In this document: positions 53,263 to 61,929 of the stretch, in pieces
How the letters are laid out: each line of letters begins with the position of its first letter
Position numbering within the stretch: position 1 is the first letter of the stretch
Source of the DNA: Prevotella multiformis DSM 16608
Lineage (GTDB): Bacteria; Bacteroidota; Bacteroidia; Bacteroidales; Bacteroidaceae
Assembly: GCF_000191065.1 (NCBI RefSeq)
Contig: NZ_GL872283.1
Coordinates: 236,505-300,504 of the forward strand
DNA length: 64,000 nt
Reading direction: 5' to 3'
Program-made: the position numbers and the translations under genes
The notes under the pieces: model-generated
The model's database searches: none
What the model saw: the letters and a program-made list of their open reading frames with translations, nothing else
Told to the model about the DNA's origin: nothing

Positions 53263-53477
53263 CCTTCCGCAACCCGCTTCCCTCCCGGCGGCATATTGCA
53301 GGAGAGTTGTCCCTCGACACGTCTGGTGTTGACGGCCAGCACAATGTGTATCGGGCATCAACACATCGGCAGAAGGTGGCTATGTCTGCTCCTTGTCACC
53401 ATCAGTCTGCTCCTTGTCACCATCATATAGATGGTAAAGGGGGCAATGTGTATTCGGGAGAATGTTTACCGGACCGT
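53263..53477 (+). repeat. Unclassified intergenic element, copy A
   Basis: Shares conserved blocks in the same order with 59802-60000: TCCCGGCgGCATATTG, CTGGT, CACAATgTGT, CACATCGGCAGaAGGTGG and, about 90 bp later, TGTTTACCGGAC. Overall about two-thirds identical. Both copies point the same way and lie 200-300 bp upstream of a plus-strand gene. Confidence 0.65.
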
Positions 53478-53590
53478 AATAATCTCTTTTCCATCTTTTT
53501 AATGGTAATCAATGAAAATGAAGATGTATGAAAAGCATATTCTGGAAAATCCATGCTGGTCTGATCCTACAGTTCAGCTGCCATATCAAC

Positions 53591-53605
53591 TTTTGACACA
53601 CCCTC
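53591..53605. mobile_element. Solo MITE end
   Basis: TTTTGACACACCCTC matches 15 bases of the right end of the element at 25836-26016. No partner end is found near by, so this is a decayed copy. Confidence 0.55.
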
Positions 53606-53703
53606 TCGGGGTGGCAGGGGTTCTTAGTCATTCGTCCCGGAACATGGCATTTCAGCGGGCCGGATAGCTGTACAGCCCGTATTCTCGTTGTCTGTCCCCG
53701 GTA

Positions 53704-53735
53704 TTTGGAGGCAGCCGGAAGGTTTCATACTTTTG
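53704..53735 (+). promoter_or_regulatory. Promoter of the 53775 gene
   Basis: TTTG (53704-53707), 20 bases, TACTTTTG (53728-53735). Start ATG follows 40 bp later, which supports 53775 over upstream in-frame starts. Confidence 0.7.
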
Positions 53736-53774
53736 CAGCGAAGATTTATGTTTCACTTGTTAAATTCAAAGCGT

Positions 53775-54416
53775 ATGAAAACTTTAGTTTCTAAACTCGT
53801 CGTTATCGTTGCCCTTATGTGTGCAGCCAGTGTGAATGCCCAGGATGCCCGTCCGTCTGACAGACAGCTGGAGGCGGCATTAAGCAAGGTGAATGGCGAT
53901 GAGGCGGTGTCCGTCGTGAAAGGGATGGATGAACTGAAACGGATAGAGAAGCAGGATCCTGATGCGTGGCTGCCCGTCTATTACCGGACGCTCTTTGCCC
54001 TCCAGTATGCCGTCCGTTTCCCGCAGGACGGTTATTCCACGTTGTTCCTGGATGCAGTGAAGGATGATGTCGAAGCCCTGCAGTCGAAGGAGGGTGTCGA
54101 CCGTTCGGAGGTGTTGACGCTCAAAGGGCTTTATTATACGGCTCTCATCGTGCGGAATCCTTCCGTCAATGGGAAGCGGTATTGTGTGGATGCCATCATT
54201 GCCTTCAAGTCGGCAATAGGTGTCAATCCGGAGAATCCCCGCGCCCGCCTGCTTCTTTACATCTTCTTCGACCAGATGAGCAAGGCCACCGGGAAGCCCA
54301 CTATGAACGGGCCGGAGGACCTGGCGACCATCAGGCAGCTCTTTGTGAAGGAGAAGCCGATGGGGCTGCGTCCTGCATGGGGCATTAATCTGATCGACTG
54401 TTATGGGCTGAGGTAG
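53775..54416 (+). CDS. Exported helical-repeat (TPR-like) protein
   Basis: 213 residues from ATG 53775; signal peptide MKTLVSKLVVIVALMCAASVNA-QD. The mature part is helical with amphipathic pairs (DPDAWLPVYYRTLFALQYAVRF, RSEVLTLKGLYYTALIVRNPSVNGKRYCVDAIIAFKSAIGVNPENPRARLLLYIFFDQM) that look like degenerate TPR units; the motif AIGVNPENPRARLL is the usual turn between TPR helices. Periplasmic, probably mediates protein contacts. No named family recognised. It is a single gene with its own promoter. Confidence 0.72.
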   Translation: MKTLVSKLVVIVALMCAASVNAQDARPSDRQLEAALSKVNGDEAVSVVKGMDELKRIEKQDPDAWLPVYYRTLFALQYAVRFPQDGYSTLFLDAVKDDVEALQSKEGVDRSEVLTLKGLYYTALIVRNPSVNGKRYCVDAIIAFKSAIGVNPENPRARLLLYIFFDQMSKATGKPTMNGPEDLATIRQLFVKEKPMGLRPAWGINLIDCYGLR

Positions 54417-54453
54417 AGGAGAGCCTGCCCAAGGGTTCTTTTCGGCCTATGTG

Positions 54454-54485
54454 GCAGGCGTTGGCAGGCGGTGATGGGCGATTAT
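54454..54485. repeat. GGCGGTGATG-type repeat, copy 4
   Basis: GCAGGCGGTGATGGGCGATT, same core as copies 1-3, between the 53775 gene and upp. Confidence 0.65.
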
Positions 54486-54510
54486 CCTGACCGGCTTCCG
54501 TAGGCACTCC

Positions 54511-54567
54511 CCCTCTTTCGTGTTGGGGGAGGCCTTTCCCCCTTTCGTGTTGGGGAAGGCCTTTCCC
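54511..54567. repeat. 27-bp tandem repeat with hairpins at the upp 3' end
   Basis: Two units containing CTTTCGTGTTGGGG (54515 and 54542), each followed by a near-palindrome such as GGAAGGCCTTTCC. It abuts the upp stop codon and may act as its transcript end. Confidence 0.65.
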
Positions 54568-55226
54568 TAAATCTTTTCGCCGTAGCACAGGTCGCCTGCA
54601 TCGCCGAATCCCGGGACGATGTACTGATGCTCGTTCAGGCCTTCGTCAATGGCTGCGCACCAGATGGTCGTGGAATCCTCGGGGAATGTCTTGCGGATGT
54701 GTGCGATGCCTTCCGGCGTGGCCAGCAGGCAGGCTACGTGTACGTGGCGGGGCGTTCCCTTCGAGAGGATGGCTTTGTAGCCCAGTTCCATGGAACCGCC
54801 GGTGGCCAGCATCGGGTCGGCAATGATGAGGGTCTTGCCGTTGATGTCAGGTGTGGCGAGGTACTCCACGTGGATGCCCACCACGTGGTGGGCAGCATCC
54901 TTATATTCACGATAAGCGCTGACAAAAGCATTGCCAGCGTGGTCGAAGATGTTGAGGAAGCCATTGTGGAAAGGAAGTCCGGCGCGGAAGATGGTGGCCA
55001 GGACGATTCTGTCGGTCGGCACGTTGACCTGTGCGGTGCCCAGCGGTGTGGTGACCTGCTTGGACTCGTAGTTCAGTGTCTTGGAGATTTCAAATGCCTC
55101 GAACTCGCCGATGCGCATCACGTTGTTGCGGAAGAGCAGCCGGTTCTTCTGATAGTCCTTGTCTCGGATTTCTGCTAAATACTGGTTGATGATAGAGTTC
55201 TGATCCGAAAAATTAATGATTTCCAT
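54567..55226 (-). CDS. upp: Uracil phosphoribosyltransferase
   Basis: 219 residues. Converts uracil and PRPP to UMP in pyrimidine salvage. PRPP loop IIADPMLATGGS (Asp137 to Ser145) and the uracil-binding C-terminal IVPGFGDAGDLCYG are present; TIFRAGLPFHNGFLNIF is the usual substrate loop. Family length. Faces away from pckA, with which it shares the upstream region 55227-55504. Confidence 0.95.
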   Translation of the reverse strand: MEIINFSDQNSIINQYLAEIRDKDYQKNRLLFRNNVMRIGEFEAFEISKTLNYESKQVTTPLGTAQVNVPTDRIVLATIFRAGLPFHNGFLNIFDHAGNAFVSAYREYKDAAHHVVGIHVEYLATPDINGKTLIIADPMLATGGSMELGYKAILSKGTPRHVHVACLLATPEGIAHIRKTFPEDSTTIWCAAIDEGLNEHQYIVPGFGDAGDLCYGEKI

Positions 55227-55407
55227 TCTTTATCTTAGGTGTTATAGATGTGCGGGTTAAGAAACCCGCTGTGCAAAATTTCGGCAAATTTAAGAAATAA
55301 TCTGAAGTTTTGCAAAGTCTGATTTACAAATATACCAGCACCAGCAATTATTTTAATATCTTTAACCTTATCAGGCAACACTTTGCTGCTTTTTATCAGC
55401 TATTTTT

Positions 55408-55438
55408 TTTGGCGAATTTAATATTTATATTACCTTTG
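55408..55438 (+). promoter_or_regulatory. Promoter of pckA
   Basis: TTTG (55408-55411), exactly 19 bases, TACCTTTG (55431-55438): full consensus match in an AT-rich stretch, 67 bp before the pckA ATG. Confidence 0.8.
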
Positions 55439-55504
55439 CGGTGTCCTTTTACGGGATCTGTTGACAGTGCAGAATCAAGTTTCAACTAAATACATTTATA
55501 AGAA

Positions 55505-57118
55505 ATGGCAAAGTTTGACAAGAGCGTACTTGAGAAGTACGGAATTACAGGTACTACAGAAGTACTTTACAATCCTTCTTACGAGGTGTTGTTCAATGAG
55601 GAGACAAAAGAGGGCCTTGAGGGCTTCGAGGTAGGTCAGGAAACAGAACTCGGTGCAATCAACGTTAAGACCGGTATCTACACTGGCCGTTCTCCTAAGG
55701 ATAAGTTCATCGTTGATGACGAGACTTCTCACGACACAGTATGGTGGGATTCCGAAGAATACCACAACGACAACCACCGTGCAACCAAGGAGGCATGGGC
55801 AGCTGTAAAGGATATTGCGAAGAAGGAACTTTCAAACAAGCGTCTTTTCGTAGTTGACGGTTTCTGCGGAACACACAAGGATACACGTATGAAGATCCGT
55901 TTCATCGTGGAGGTTGCATGGCAGGCTCACTTCGTTACAAACATGTTCATCCGTCCGAAGAGCGAGGCTGACTTCGACCAGGAGCCTGACTTCATTGTCT
56001 ACAACGCTTCAAAGGCAAAGGTGGAGAACTGGAAGGAACTCGGTCTGCACTCTGAGACTGCCGTTGTCTTCAACGTTACTTCCAAGGAGCAGGTCATCAT
56101 CAACACCTGGTACGGCGGCGAGATGAAGAAGGGTATGTTCTCTATGATGAACTACTTCCTGCCGTTGAAGGGCATCGCTGCTATGCACTGTTCTGCCAAT
56201 ACCGATATGAAGGGTGAGAACACAGCTATCTTCTTCGGTCTTTCCGGTACAGGTAAGACGACTCTTTCTACCGATCCGAAGCGTAAGCTCATCGGTGACG
56301 ACGAGCACGGATGGGACGACAAGGGTGTCTTCAACTTCGAGGGTGGCTGCTATGCAAAGGTCATCAATCTCGACAAGGAATCGGAGCCGGACATCTACGG
56401 TGCCATTACACGTGACGCACTGCTCGAGAACGTAACGGTTGACGAGGACGGCAAGATCGACTTCGCTGACAAGAGCGTAACCGAGAACACACGTGTTTCT
56501 TACCCGATCTACCATATCAAGAACATCCAGCGTCCGGAGTCTCAGGGTCCGGCTGCAAAGCAGGTTATCTTCCTGTCAGCTGACGCATTCGGCGTACTGC
56601 CTCCTGTATCTATCCTGAGCGCAGAGCAGACCAAGTATTACTTCCTCTCCGGCTTCACAGCCAAGCTGGCCGGTACAGAGCGCGGCATCACCGAACCGAC
56701 ACCGACATTCTCCGCTTGCTTCGGTCAGGCTTTCCTGGAGCTGCACCCGACAAAGTATGCTGAGGAGCTGGTCAAGAAGATGCAGAAGAGCGGTGCCAAG
56801 GCTTACTTGGTCAACACCGGCTGGAACGGTACCGGCAAGCGTATCTCTATCCGCGATACACGTGGTATCATCGACGCTATCCTGAACCACTCCATCGATG
56901 CTGCTCCGACCAAGCAGATTCCTTACTTCAACTTCACGGTTCCTACGAAGCTCGAAGGTGTCGCTACCGAGATTCTCGATCCGCGCGACACTTACAAGGA
57001 TGCAGCCCAGTGGGATGAGAAGGCCAAGGATCTTGCTGCCCGCTTCATCAAGAACTTCGCGAAGTACGAGAACAACGAAGCCGGCAAGGCTCTCGTTGCA
57101 GCTGGTCCGCAGCTCTAA
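55505..57118 (+). CDS. pckA: Phosphoenolpyruvate carboxykinase (ATP)
   Basis: 537 residues. Interconverts oxaloacetate and PEP with ATP/ADP; in succinate-forming Bacteroidetes it usually runs toward oxaloacetate and CO2 fixation. Kinase loop GLSGTGKTT (245-253), PEPCK signature with [24 protein letters not shown], and the conserved [23 protein letters not shown] are present. Codon use differs from neighbours (many GGT, GCT, CGT, GTT codons), as in highly expressed genes, fitting the consensus promoter. Monocistronic, with a terminator at 57158-57190. Confidence 0.97.
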   Translation: MAKFDKSVLEKYGITGTTEVLYNPSYEVLFNEETKEGLEGFEVGQETELGAINVKTGIYTGRSPKDKFIVDDETSHDTVWWDSEEYHNDNHRATKEAWAAVKDIAKKELSNKRLFVVDGFCGTHKDTRMKIRFIVEVAWQAHFVTNMFIRPKSEADFDQEPDFIVYNASKAKVENWKELGLHSETAVVFNVTSKEQVIINTWYGGEMKKGMFSMMNYFLPLKGIAAMHCSANTDMKGENTAIFFGLSGTGKTTLSTDPKRKLIGDDEHGWDDKGVFNFEGGCYAKVINLDKESEPDIYGAITRDALLENVTVDEDGKIDFADKSVTENTRVSYPIYHIKNIQRPESQGPAAKQVIFLSADAFGVLPPVSILSAEQTKYYFLSGFTAKLAGTERGITEPTPTFSACFGQAFLELHPTKYAEELVKKMQKSGAKAYLVNTGWNGTGKRISIRDTRGIIDAILNHSIDAAPTKQIPYFNFTVPTKLEGVATEILDPRDTYKDAAQWDEKAKDLAARFIKNFAKYENNEAGKALVAAGPQL

Positions 57119-57157
57119 GTCTTCCGGTTACATTTTCTGTAATCAGATATAAAGTAC

Positions 57158-57190
57158 AAAGTCCTGTCCACACGGTGTGGCCAGGACTTT
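57158..57190 (+). terminator. Terminator after pckA
   Basis: AAAGTCCTGtCCACA / TGTGGcCAGGACTTT stem (57158-57190), 40 bp after the stop. Confidence 0.8.
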
Positions 57191-57435
57191 GGTGTTTATA
57201 AGGATGCCCTGTGTCAGATCAAGGTTCCCGGCTGTCGGGAAACAGGTACAGGGTCTTGCTTTCGGATATTTGACATCATTTCTATTGCAGGTCTAAGGCC
57301 TCTATTACAGGTCTGAGACCTCCGCAAAAGTCTTTTTACATCCGAAAACCACTGTTGATAACCGATGGTCTATGTTATGATCTCGACATTTTAATGGAGT
57401 TCTGCAGAGGTTTCGGTTGTTCTGCGAACTGTTTT
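57191..57435. other. Intergenic region with small repeats
   Basis: A 20-bp direct repeat with three differences (57281-57300, 57301-57320; core AGGTCTrAGrCC) and a lone GGGAA/TTCCC palindrome at 57228-57244 related to the 22-bp arrays. No gene. Confidence 0.5.
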
Positions 57436-59610
57436 TCATTTCTTCACGCCACCCACCAGGTCGTCGTTCTGAATACTCCGTTCTGCTTTCTTCACGCTTG
57501 CCTTCAGTTTGCCGAAGCTCCATGAAGCACGGATACCGAAAACTCTCGTCTTGTCCCAGGAGAGGTTATAGCCGGTGTAATCTCCATGTACGGTGCGATA
57601 CCTGTATTTTTCACGGGTGGTGAAGGGCATGTTGGCGTAGACTGCCACTGACAGGCGGTCGTTGAGGAAGCTGCGGTTGATCGTGAATCTGTAGTTATGC
57701 CATCTTGCTTCATAGGCGTAAGGACCACGGATGGGGCGACCGCATTGCAGGGCAAGGCTGGTGTCGAAGTGCAGTTCCCAGGGGAGTTTCTGTCCATAGT
57801 CCAGAAAGACGGAGCCTGACCACCCCTTGTTCTCCACTTCGGGGGCAGGCACTGCAATCCTTGCATATTTTGCGGAAGCGTTCAGACTCAGCGTTGTCCC
57901 TCTGAAAGGCTGCCACCGGGTGTATGTCAAAAGACCGGCTTCCCTCCGCTTCTGCACATTTCCGTAGGTCGACACGATTGTCCGCCCTTCGACGTAACGG
58001 ATGTCTGTAATACCGTTGTTGGTGAAGTCGTAATACGGAGTCAGGTTCAGTGTCAGCTTCCGGGCATTCAGCATGTAGCTGATCTGCAGCTTCTGGTTGC
58101 GGCTGCTTCCCAGGCTGGCATTTCCATACTGACGGGTGTTCGGCGAACTGATGACGGCGGGATTGAGGTAAGTGATGCCCGGACGGTTGATGCTGGTGCT
58201 GTAGCTGATTTTCATCGACTGGGTATCTGTCATCTTGTATTGCAGACTCATCGAAGGCACCCAGTCGTTGAGACGGGCATGGAAACTGTTGTTGCTCCCA
58301 TCGGGATATTCCCCTTTCATGTAGCTGTATTCGTATCTCAGACCGGTGCGTGCCGACCATTTACCCGCAGTGACAAGGTAGGAAAGATAAGCTGCGGCCA
58401 CCTGTGTACCGTGTTTGAAGTGGGTGTCAACGTCGGTTGCCGTACCGGTGTAATCTATGAAGGTAAGGCTGTTGTTGTGACGGAGGATGTATTTCAGGCC
58501 GCTTTCCAGCTTGTGGTGTTTCCCGAATGGACGTACATAGTCAACCTGGAACGTGTGCTCGCTGAAGTGTTCACGGCTGTTGAGATCGTACCCGGTATAG
58601 GAAACGGGCATATTCACAGCATTGCAGTATTCCTCCCGGCTGGTGTTATGCCGTCGTGTGGCAGCCAGCATATAGGACAAGGTCAGTACTTCTCCGTCAA
58701 GATGTGTCTTGTGTTGATAGTCGAGGCGTCCGCCGAAATTCAGGTAAGCGTATTCTGGCGTATAAGATCTGCGGTCGTATTGATAGATAAGACTGCCGTC
58801 TTTGTCCCGGCGTTCGTGTGTCCCATGGGCATTGTTGTCCATCGCATATCCGAATCCGGATGCAGATGCGCTCAGGAGGTTGAGCGAGTCAATTTCGTAA
58901 CTGGCACTGATGTCGCCGATGTGTATATTGTATTTTGTCGAGCTGTTCTGGCTGGCAAACGACCGTTCGCCGCTCTCTATGTAGTGATAGGCCGCCTCCG
59001 AGCCGCCCTCGCTCTGCTTTGCGCTCTGATAGTATTCATTGTAGCTGACGGTAGTCGTGAGCTTCCCTGTTTTCGTGGTCAGGTAAGCCCCCGCACCCAT
59101 TGACCCCCATGTATTGGCAGAAAGGTTCACGTTGCCCGACACCCCTTGCAGTCTTGTGTCGTTTGTCATGACGATGTTGAGGATAGCCGTCGTCCCTTCG
59201 GCATCATATCTGGCACCGGGATCGGTGATGACCTCGATTTTCTTGATGTTGGAGGCAGGGAGTGCCTTTAGAATCTCCTTGAGGTTCTGCCCCGAGAAAC
59301 CAGGGTCGGGATGTCCGTTCTTGTACACCTTGAAGCTGGAAGAGCCCTGTACCTTGATGTTCTCCTGTCCGTCAACAGACACGAACGGAATCTGTTTGAG
59401 TATCTCCAGAGTGGATTTTGTCTTCGCTGTCTCGTCATGCTGGACATCGTAGGTCAGCCTGTCGATATCGTTCCTGACCAGTTGCCGGCGGCGGGTCACG
59501 ACTACTTCGTCCATTTTCTGTGTCCTGACGGAGTCTGTGCGGTTCGTGTTCTGTGCCGTCAGAGCTGTCGCTGAAAGGCAGGCAGCAAGGATCAACAGTT
59601 TCTTTCGCAT
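57436..59610 (-). CDS. TonB-dependent-receptor-like outer-membrane barrel
   Basis: 724 residues from ATG 59610 (MRKKLLILAACLSATALTAQ signal). A longer frame would cross the promoter (minus-strand TAACTTTG at 59646-59653 with GTTG near the -33 position). N-terminal plug domain: MDEVVVTRRRQLVRNDIDRLTYDV, KTKSTLEILKQIPFVSVDGQENIKVQG, IKKIEVITDPGARYDAEGTTAILNIV; the rest is a large barrel like the OMP_b-brl_3 family. There is no carboxypeptidase-like N-terminal domain and no SusD partner. Substrate unknown; such stand-alone receptors may import iron chelates or peptides. Confidence 0.9.
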   Translation of the reverse strand: MRKKLLILAACLSATALTAQNTNRTDSVRTQKMDEVVVTRRRQLVRNDIDRLTYDVQHDETAKTKSTLEILKQIPFVSVDGQENIKVQGSSSFKVYKNGHPDPGFSGQNLKEILKALPASNIKKIEVITDPGARYDAEGTTAILNIVMTNDTRLQGVSGNVNLSANTWGSMGAGAYLTTKTGKLTTTVSYNEYYQSAKQSEGGSEAAYHYIESGERSFASQNSSTKYNIHIGDISASYEIDSLNLLSASASGFGYAMDNNAHGTHERRDKDGSLIYQYDRRSYTPEYAYLNFGGRLDYQHKTHLDGEVLTLSYMLAATRRHNTSREEYCNAVNMPVSYTGYDLNSREHFSEHTFQVDYVRPFGKHHKLESGLKYILRHNNSLTFIDYTGTATDVDTHFKHGTQVAAAYLSYLVTAGKWSARTGLRYEYSYMKGEYPDGSNNSFHARLNDWVPSMSLQYKMTDTQSMKISYSTSINRPGITYLNPAVISSPNTRQYGNASLGSSRNQKLQISYMLNARKLTLNLTPYYDFTNNGITDIRYVEGRTIVSTYGNVQKRREAGLLTYTRWQPFRGTTLSLNASAKYARIAVPAPEVENKGWSGSVFLDYGQKLPWELHFDTSLALQCGRPIRGPYAYEARWHNYRFTINRSFLNDRLSVAVYANMPFTTREKYRYRTVHGDYTGYNLSWDKTRVFGIRASWSFGKLKASVKKAERSIQNDDLVGGVKK

Positions 59611-59801
59611 GGTGAATCGTACTTTATCATTAGTAGTATAGGCTGCAAAGTTAGCTTTTTTCCCCATGAAAAGCAACTTTCCTGCAATAAATCTCCATAG
59701 GTCTGTATGAAAATGGAAGAATGGGAGTGTCCCCCCACTGTTCTCTGGAAAAGCCCCCTTTCATCAAGAAGGTTACGTTAGTTTCCGGCAGTACAACTCT
59801 T

Positions 59802-60000
59802 CTTCCACTGCAGCTTGCTCCCATCCCGGCAGCATATTGTAAGCGTGCGAGCCCTCAGTGCGCCTGGTATCCACTGACAACACAATATGTGATGACCCTC
59901 AGCACATCGGCAGGAGGTGGAAAAATCGGTTCATTCCTGTTACTATCTTATATACAGTAAGAGGCTGATGACTGACTTATGTGGGAAATGTTTACCGGAC
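59802..60000 (+). repeat. Unclassified intergenic element, copy B
   Basis: Partner of 53263-53477; conserved blocks TCCCGGCaGCATATTG, CACAATaTGT, CACATCGGCAGgAGGTGG and TGTTTACCGGAC in the same order and spacing. Coding frames are broken in both copies, so it is not a plain gene duplicate. Confidence 0.65.
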
Positions 60001-60167
60001 AGCAATGTCTGTCTTTATACAGAGGAAGGCAGCCGGAATGGTTGCCCTTCCGTAAGGGGGGGACAGATTTATACGTATTTCTGGTAGTGCTTTACAGGAG
60101 AAAGGTTTCGGAATGGCTGTCTTGAAACCGAAAAATGTAGTTTCTGATGTATTATGGATGCTTATTG

Positions 60168-60199
60168 TTTGTGTTTTTGAGCTTTATTGTATAATTTTG
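60168..60199 (+). promoter_or_regulatory. Promoter of argR
   Basis: TTTG (60168-60171), 20 bases, TAATTTTG (60192-60199); 27 bp before the argR ATG. Confidence 0.7.
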
Positions 60200-60225
60200 C
60201 ATTCAGGCAGGAATAAGTATACGGA

Positions 60226-60702
60226 ATGAAGGTAAAGAACAGTAGACTTGAAGCATTGAAAATGCTCATATCAAGTATGGAACTCGGTTCCCAGGAAGAA
60301 TTGTTGCGTGCGCTTGAGCAGGAAGGGTTCAGGCTGACGCAGGCGACGCTGAGCCGTGACCTCAAGCAGTTGAAGGTGGCGAAGGCTGCCTCGATGAATG
60401 GAAAGTATGTCTATGTCCTGCCGAATGAAACGATGTACCGGCGTGTCACCACGCCCCGGAAGGCTACGGAGATGCTGCAGCGCAGTGGTTACGTCTCCGT
60501 GAACATATCGGGACAGCTGGCGATCGTCAAGACACGGCCGGGCTATGCCAGTGCGATAGCCTATGACATTGACTGCTGTGACTCGCCTTATATATTAGGG
60601 TCGATTGCCGGTGACGATACCATCTTTGTGGCAATCCGTGAGGGGGCGACACGCGGGCAGGTACTGGAAGCCCTGTCGTACGTGATTCCCGAGATAGGAT
60701 AG
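60226..60702 (+). CDS. argR: Arginine repressor ArgR
   Basis: 158 residues. Winged-helix DNA-binding domain (1-70) with GSQEELLRALEQEGFRLTQA and TLSRDLKQLKVAK as recognition region; C-terminal hexamerisation and arginine-binding domain with LGSIAGDDTIFVAIRE (Asp130, Asp131 expected to bind arginine). Controls arginine synthesis and catabolism genes. No arg genes lie beside it in this window. Followed after 51 bp by a PspC gene on the same strand. Confidence 0.94.
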   Translation: MKVKNSRLEALKMLISSMELGSQEELLRALEQEGFRLTQATLSRDLKQLKVAKAASMNGKYVYVLPNETMYRRVTTPRKATEMLQRSGYVSVNISGQLAIVKTRPGYASAIAYDIDCCDSPYILGSIAGDDTIFVAIREGATRGQVLEALSYVIPEIG

Positions 60703-60753
60703 CACCGGATGTCGTTTGCAGAATGTGTAATATTCATCAACAGGTTTTGAAGT

Positions 60754-60954
60754 ATGTATAACAAACGCTTAGTACGTGTCACTGACAATGTCTGGATAGC
60801 AGGTGTCTGTGCCGGGCTTGCCGATTTTTTTGGTTTCGACAGGGATGCTGCCCGCATTGTCTGGCTGCTGCTCACGCTTTTTACCGCAGGTTTCCCCGGG
60901 CTGATTCTCTATATTGCCTTGTGGCTGCTGATGCCGGTGTCAGATGGCCGGTGA
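60754..60954 (+). CDS. PspC-domain membrane protein
   Basis: 66 residues, one PspC domain: KRLVRVTDNVWIAGVCAGLADFFGFDRDAARIVWLLLTLF followed by GFPGLILYIALWLLMP, which forms one or two membrane helices. Small stand-alone PspC proteins are common in Bacteroidetes; a role in envelope stress is known for the family in proteobacteria but is only inferred here. Probably co-transcribed with argR. Confidence 0.85.
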   Translation: MYNKRLVRVTDNVWIAGVCAGLADFFGFDRDAARIVWLLLTLFTAGFPGLILYIALWLLMPVSDGR

Positions 60955-61228
60955 AGGAGGTATGGTCCTACATCTCGTCAATTCAGTGATGTCCGGTTCT
61001 GCCCTTTTCCCATTGTATCCAGGTGTTGACTGTGGGGCGTGTTCTCTCTCTTGAGGAAGGAAAAACGACAGGATTGAGTTGGGACGGGCCGTTTTTTATG
61101 CACACATGATCATCGTGTGTGTATTTTTCTGTTTATTTTGTCGGTTTAATAGTGAAAATACAACACTTTTTATCTCCATTATTATTTTATTTGTTACTTT
61201 TGTGGCGAAAAAAGCATTGTGTTGATTT
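60955..61228. other. Intergenic region upstream of the XRE-cupin gene
   Basis: Contains an inverted repeat CACAC-atgatcatc-GTGTG (61101-61119) followed by a T-run (possible weak terminator or operator) and the -7 element TACTTTTG (61195-61202). Confidence 0.5.
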
Positions 61229-61783
61229 ATGGATGAAGCGCTGAAGCAAATAGGGGAAAGATTGAAAGGTTTACGCGAGTCATTGGAGGTCTCCGTGCAG
61301 GAGATGGCGGAAACGTGTGGCGTAACGGAAGAAAAATACCTGAAAATGGAGGGCGGTGAAAGCGACCTGGCGGTCAGCCGGCTGTATAAGCTCTCACGGA
61401 AATACGGTATTTCGCTTGATGTGCTGATGTTCGGCGAGGAACCCCGGATGGGGGCTTATTTCCTTACTCGTAACGGAAAGGGAATGAGTGTCGAGCGCAG
61501 GGAAGCCTATAAGTATCAGAGTCTGGCAAGTGGTTTCCGCGGCAGGAAGGCTGATCCTTTCCTGGTGACGGTAGAACCGAAGTCGGATGACGAGCCTGTA
61601 GACATGGATACGCATTCCGGGCAGGAATTTGATATGGTGTGGCAGGGACGTATGGCTCTTACCTTGGGTGGAAAACATTTTGTTCTTGAACCGGGTGATA
61701 CCATTTATTTCGATGCCAGTCAGCCACATTGTATGCGGGCGTTGGACAACAGGACACTGAAGTTCCTGGCAATTATCTTTTAG
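61229..61783 (+). CDS. XRE-family regulator with cupin domain
   Basis: 184 residues. N-terminal helix-turn-helix (about 7-66: IGERLKGLRESLEVSVQEMAETCGVTEEKYLKMEGGE) and C-terminal cupin (about 100-184: MDTHSGQEFDMVWQGRMALTLGGKHFVLEPGDTIYFDASQPHCMRALD). The cupin probably binds a small effector, perhaps an acyl group or acyl-CoA. It lies directly upstream of an acyl-CoA synthetase gene on the same strand (146 bp), a pairing seen widely, so local control of that gene is likely. Confidence 0.9.
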   Translation: MDEALKQIGERLKGLRESLEVSVQEMAETCGVTEEKYLKMEGGESDLAVSRLYKLSRKYGISLDVLMFGEEPRMGAYFLTRNGKGMSVERREAYKYQSLASGFRGRKADPFLVTVEPKSDDEPVDMDTHSGQEFDMVWQGRMALTLGGKHFVLEPGDTIYFDASQPHCMRALDNRTLKFLAIIF

Positions 61784-61929
61784 ATTTCCCGGATTCTGCT
61801 TCTGAATCCGGCATTGTGTATAAGGTTGTAAGCGCAGGTGTCTCTGGTATCGGCGGTCAGACGGGAATATCGGATCTGCCAGCGGGCCGCCTGCTTCCAT
61901 TTCTAAAAACGAATATTCAGAATAACAAG

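Larger units (their letters stand above)
53119..53774. other. Intergenic region: repeat copy A, MITE end, promoter
   Basis: 656 bp, no gene. Holds the 53-kb copy of a repeated element (53263-53477), a tandem CTCCTTGTCACCATCA duplication (53389-53425), the solo MITE end (53591-53605) and the promoter at 53704-53735. Confidence 0.6.
59611..60225. other. Divergent region with element copy B and argR promoter
   Basis: 615 bp with no gene. Contains the barrel-gene promoter on the minus strand, element copy B (59802-60000) and the argR promoter TTTG 60168-60171, 20 bases, TAATTTTG 60192-60199. Confidence 0.6.
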
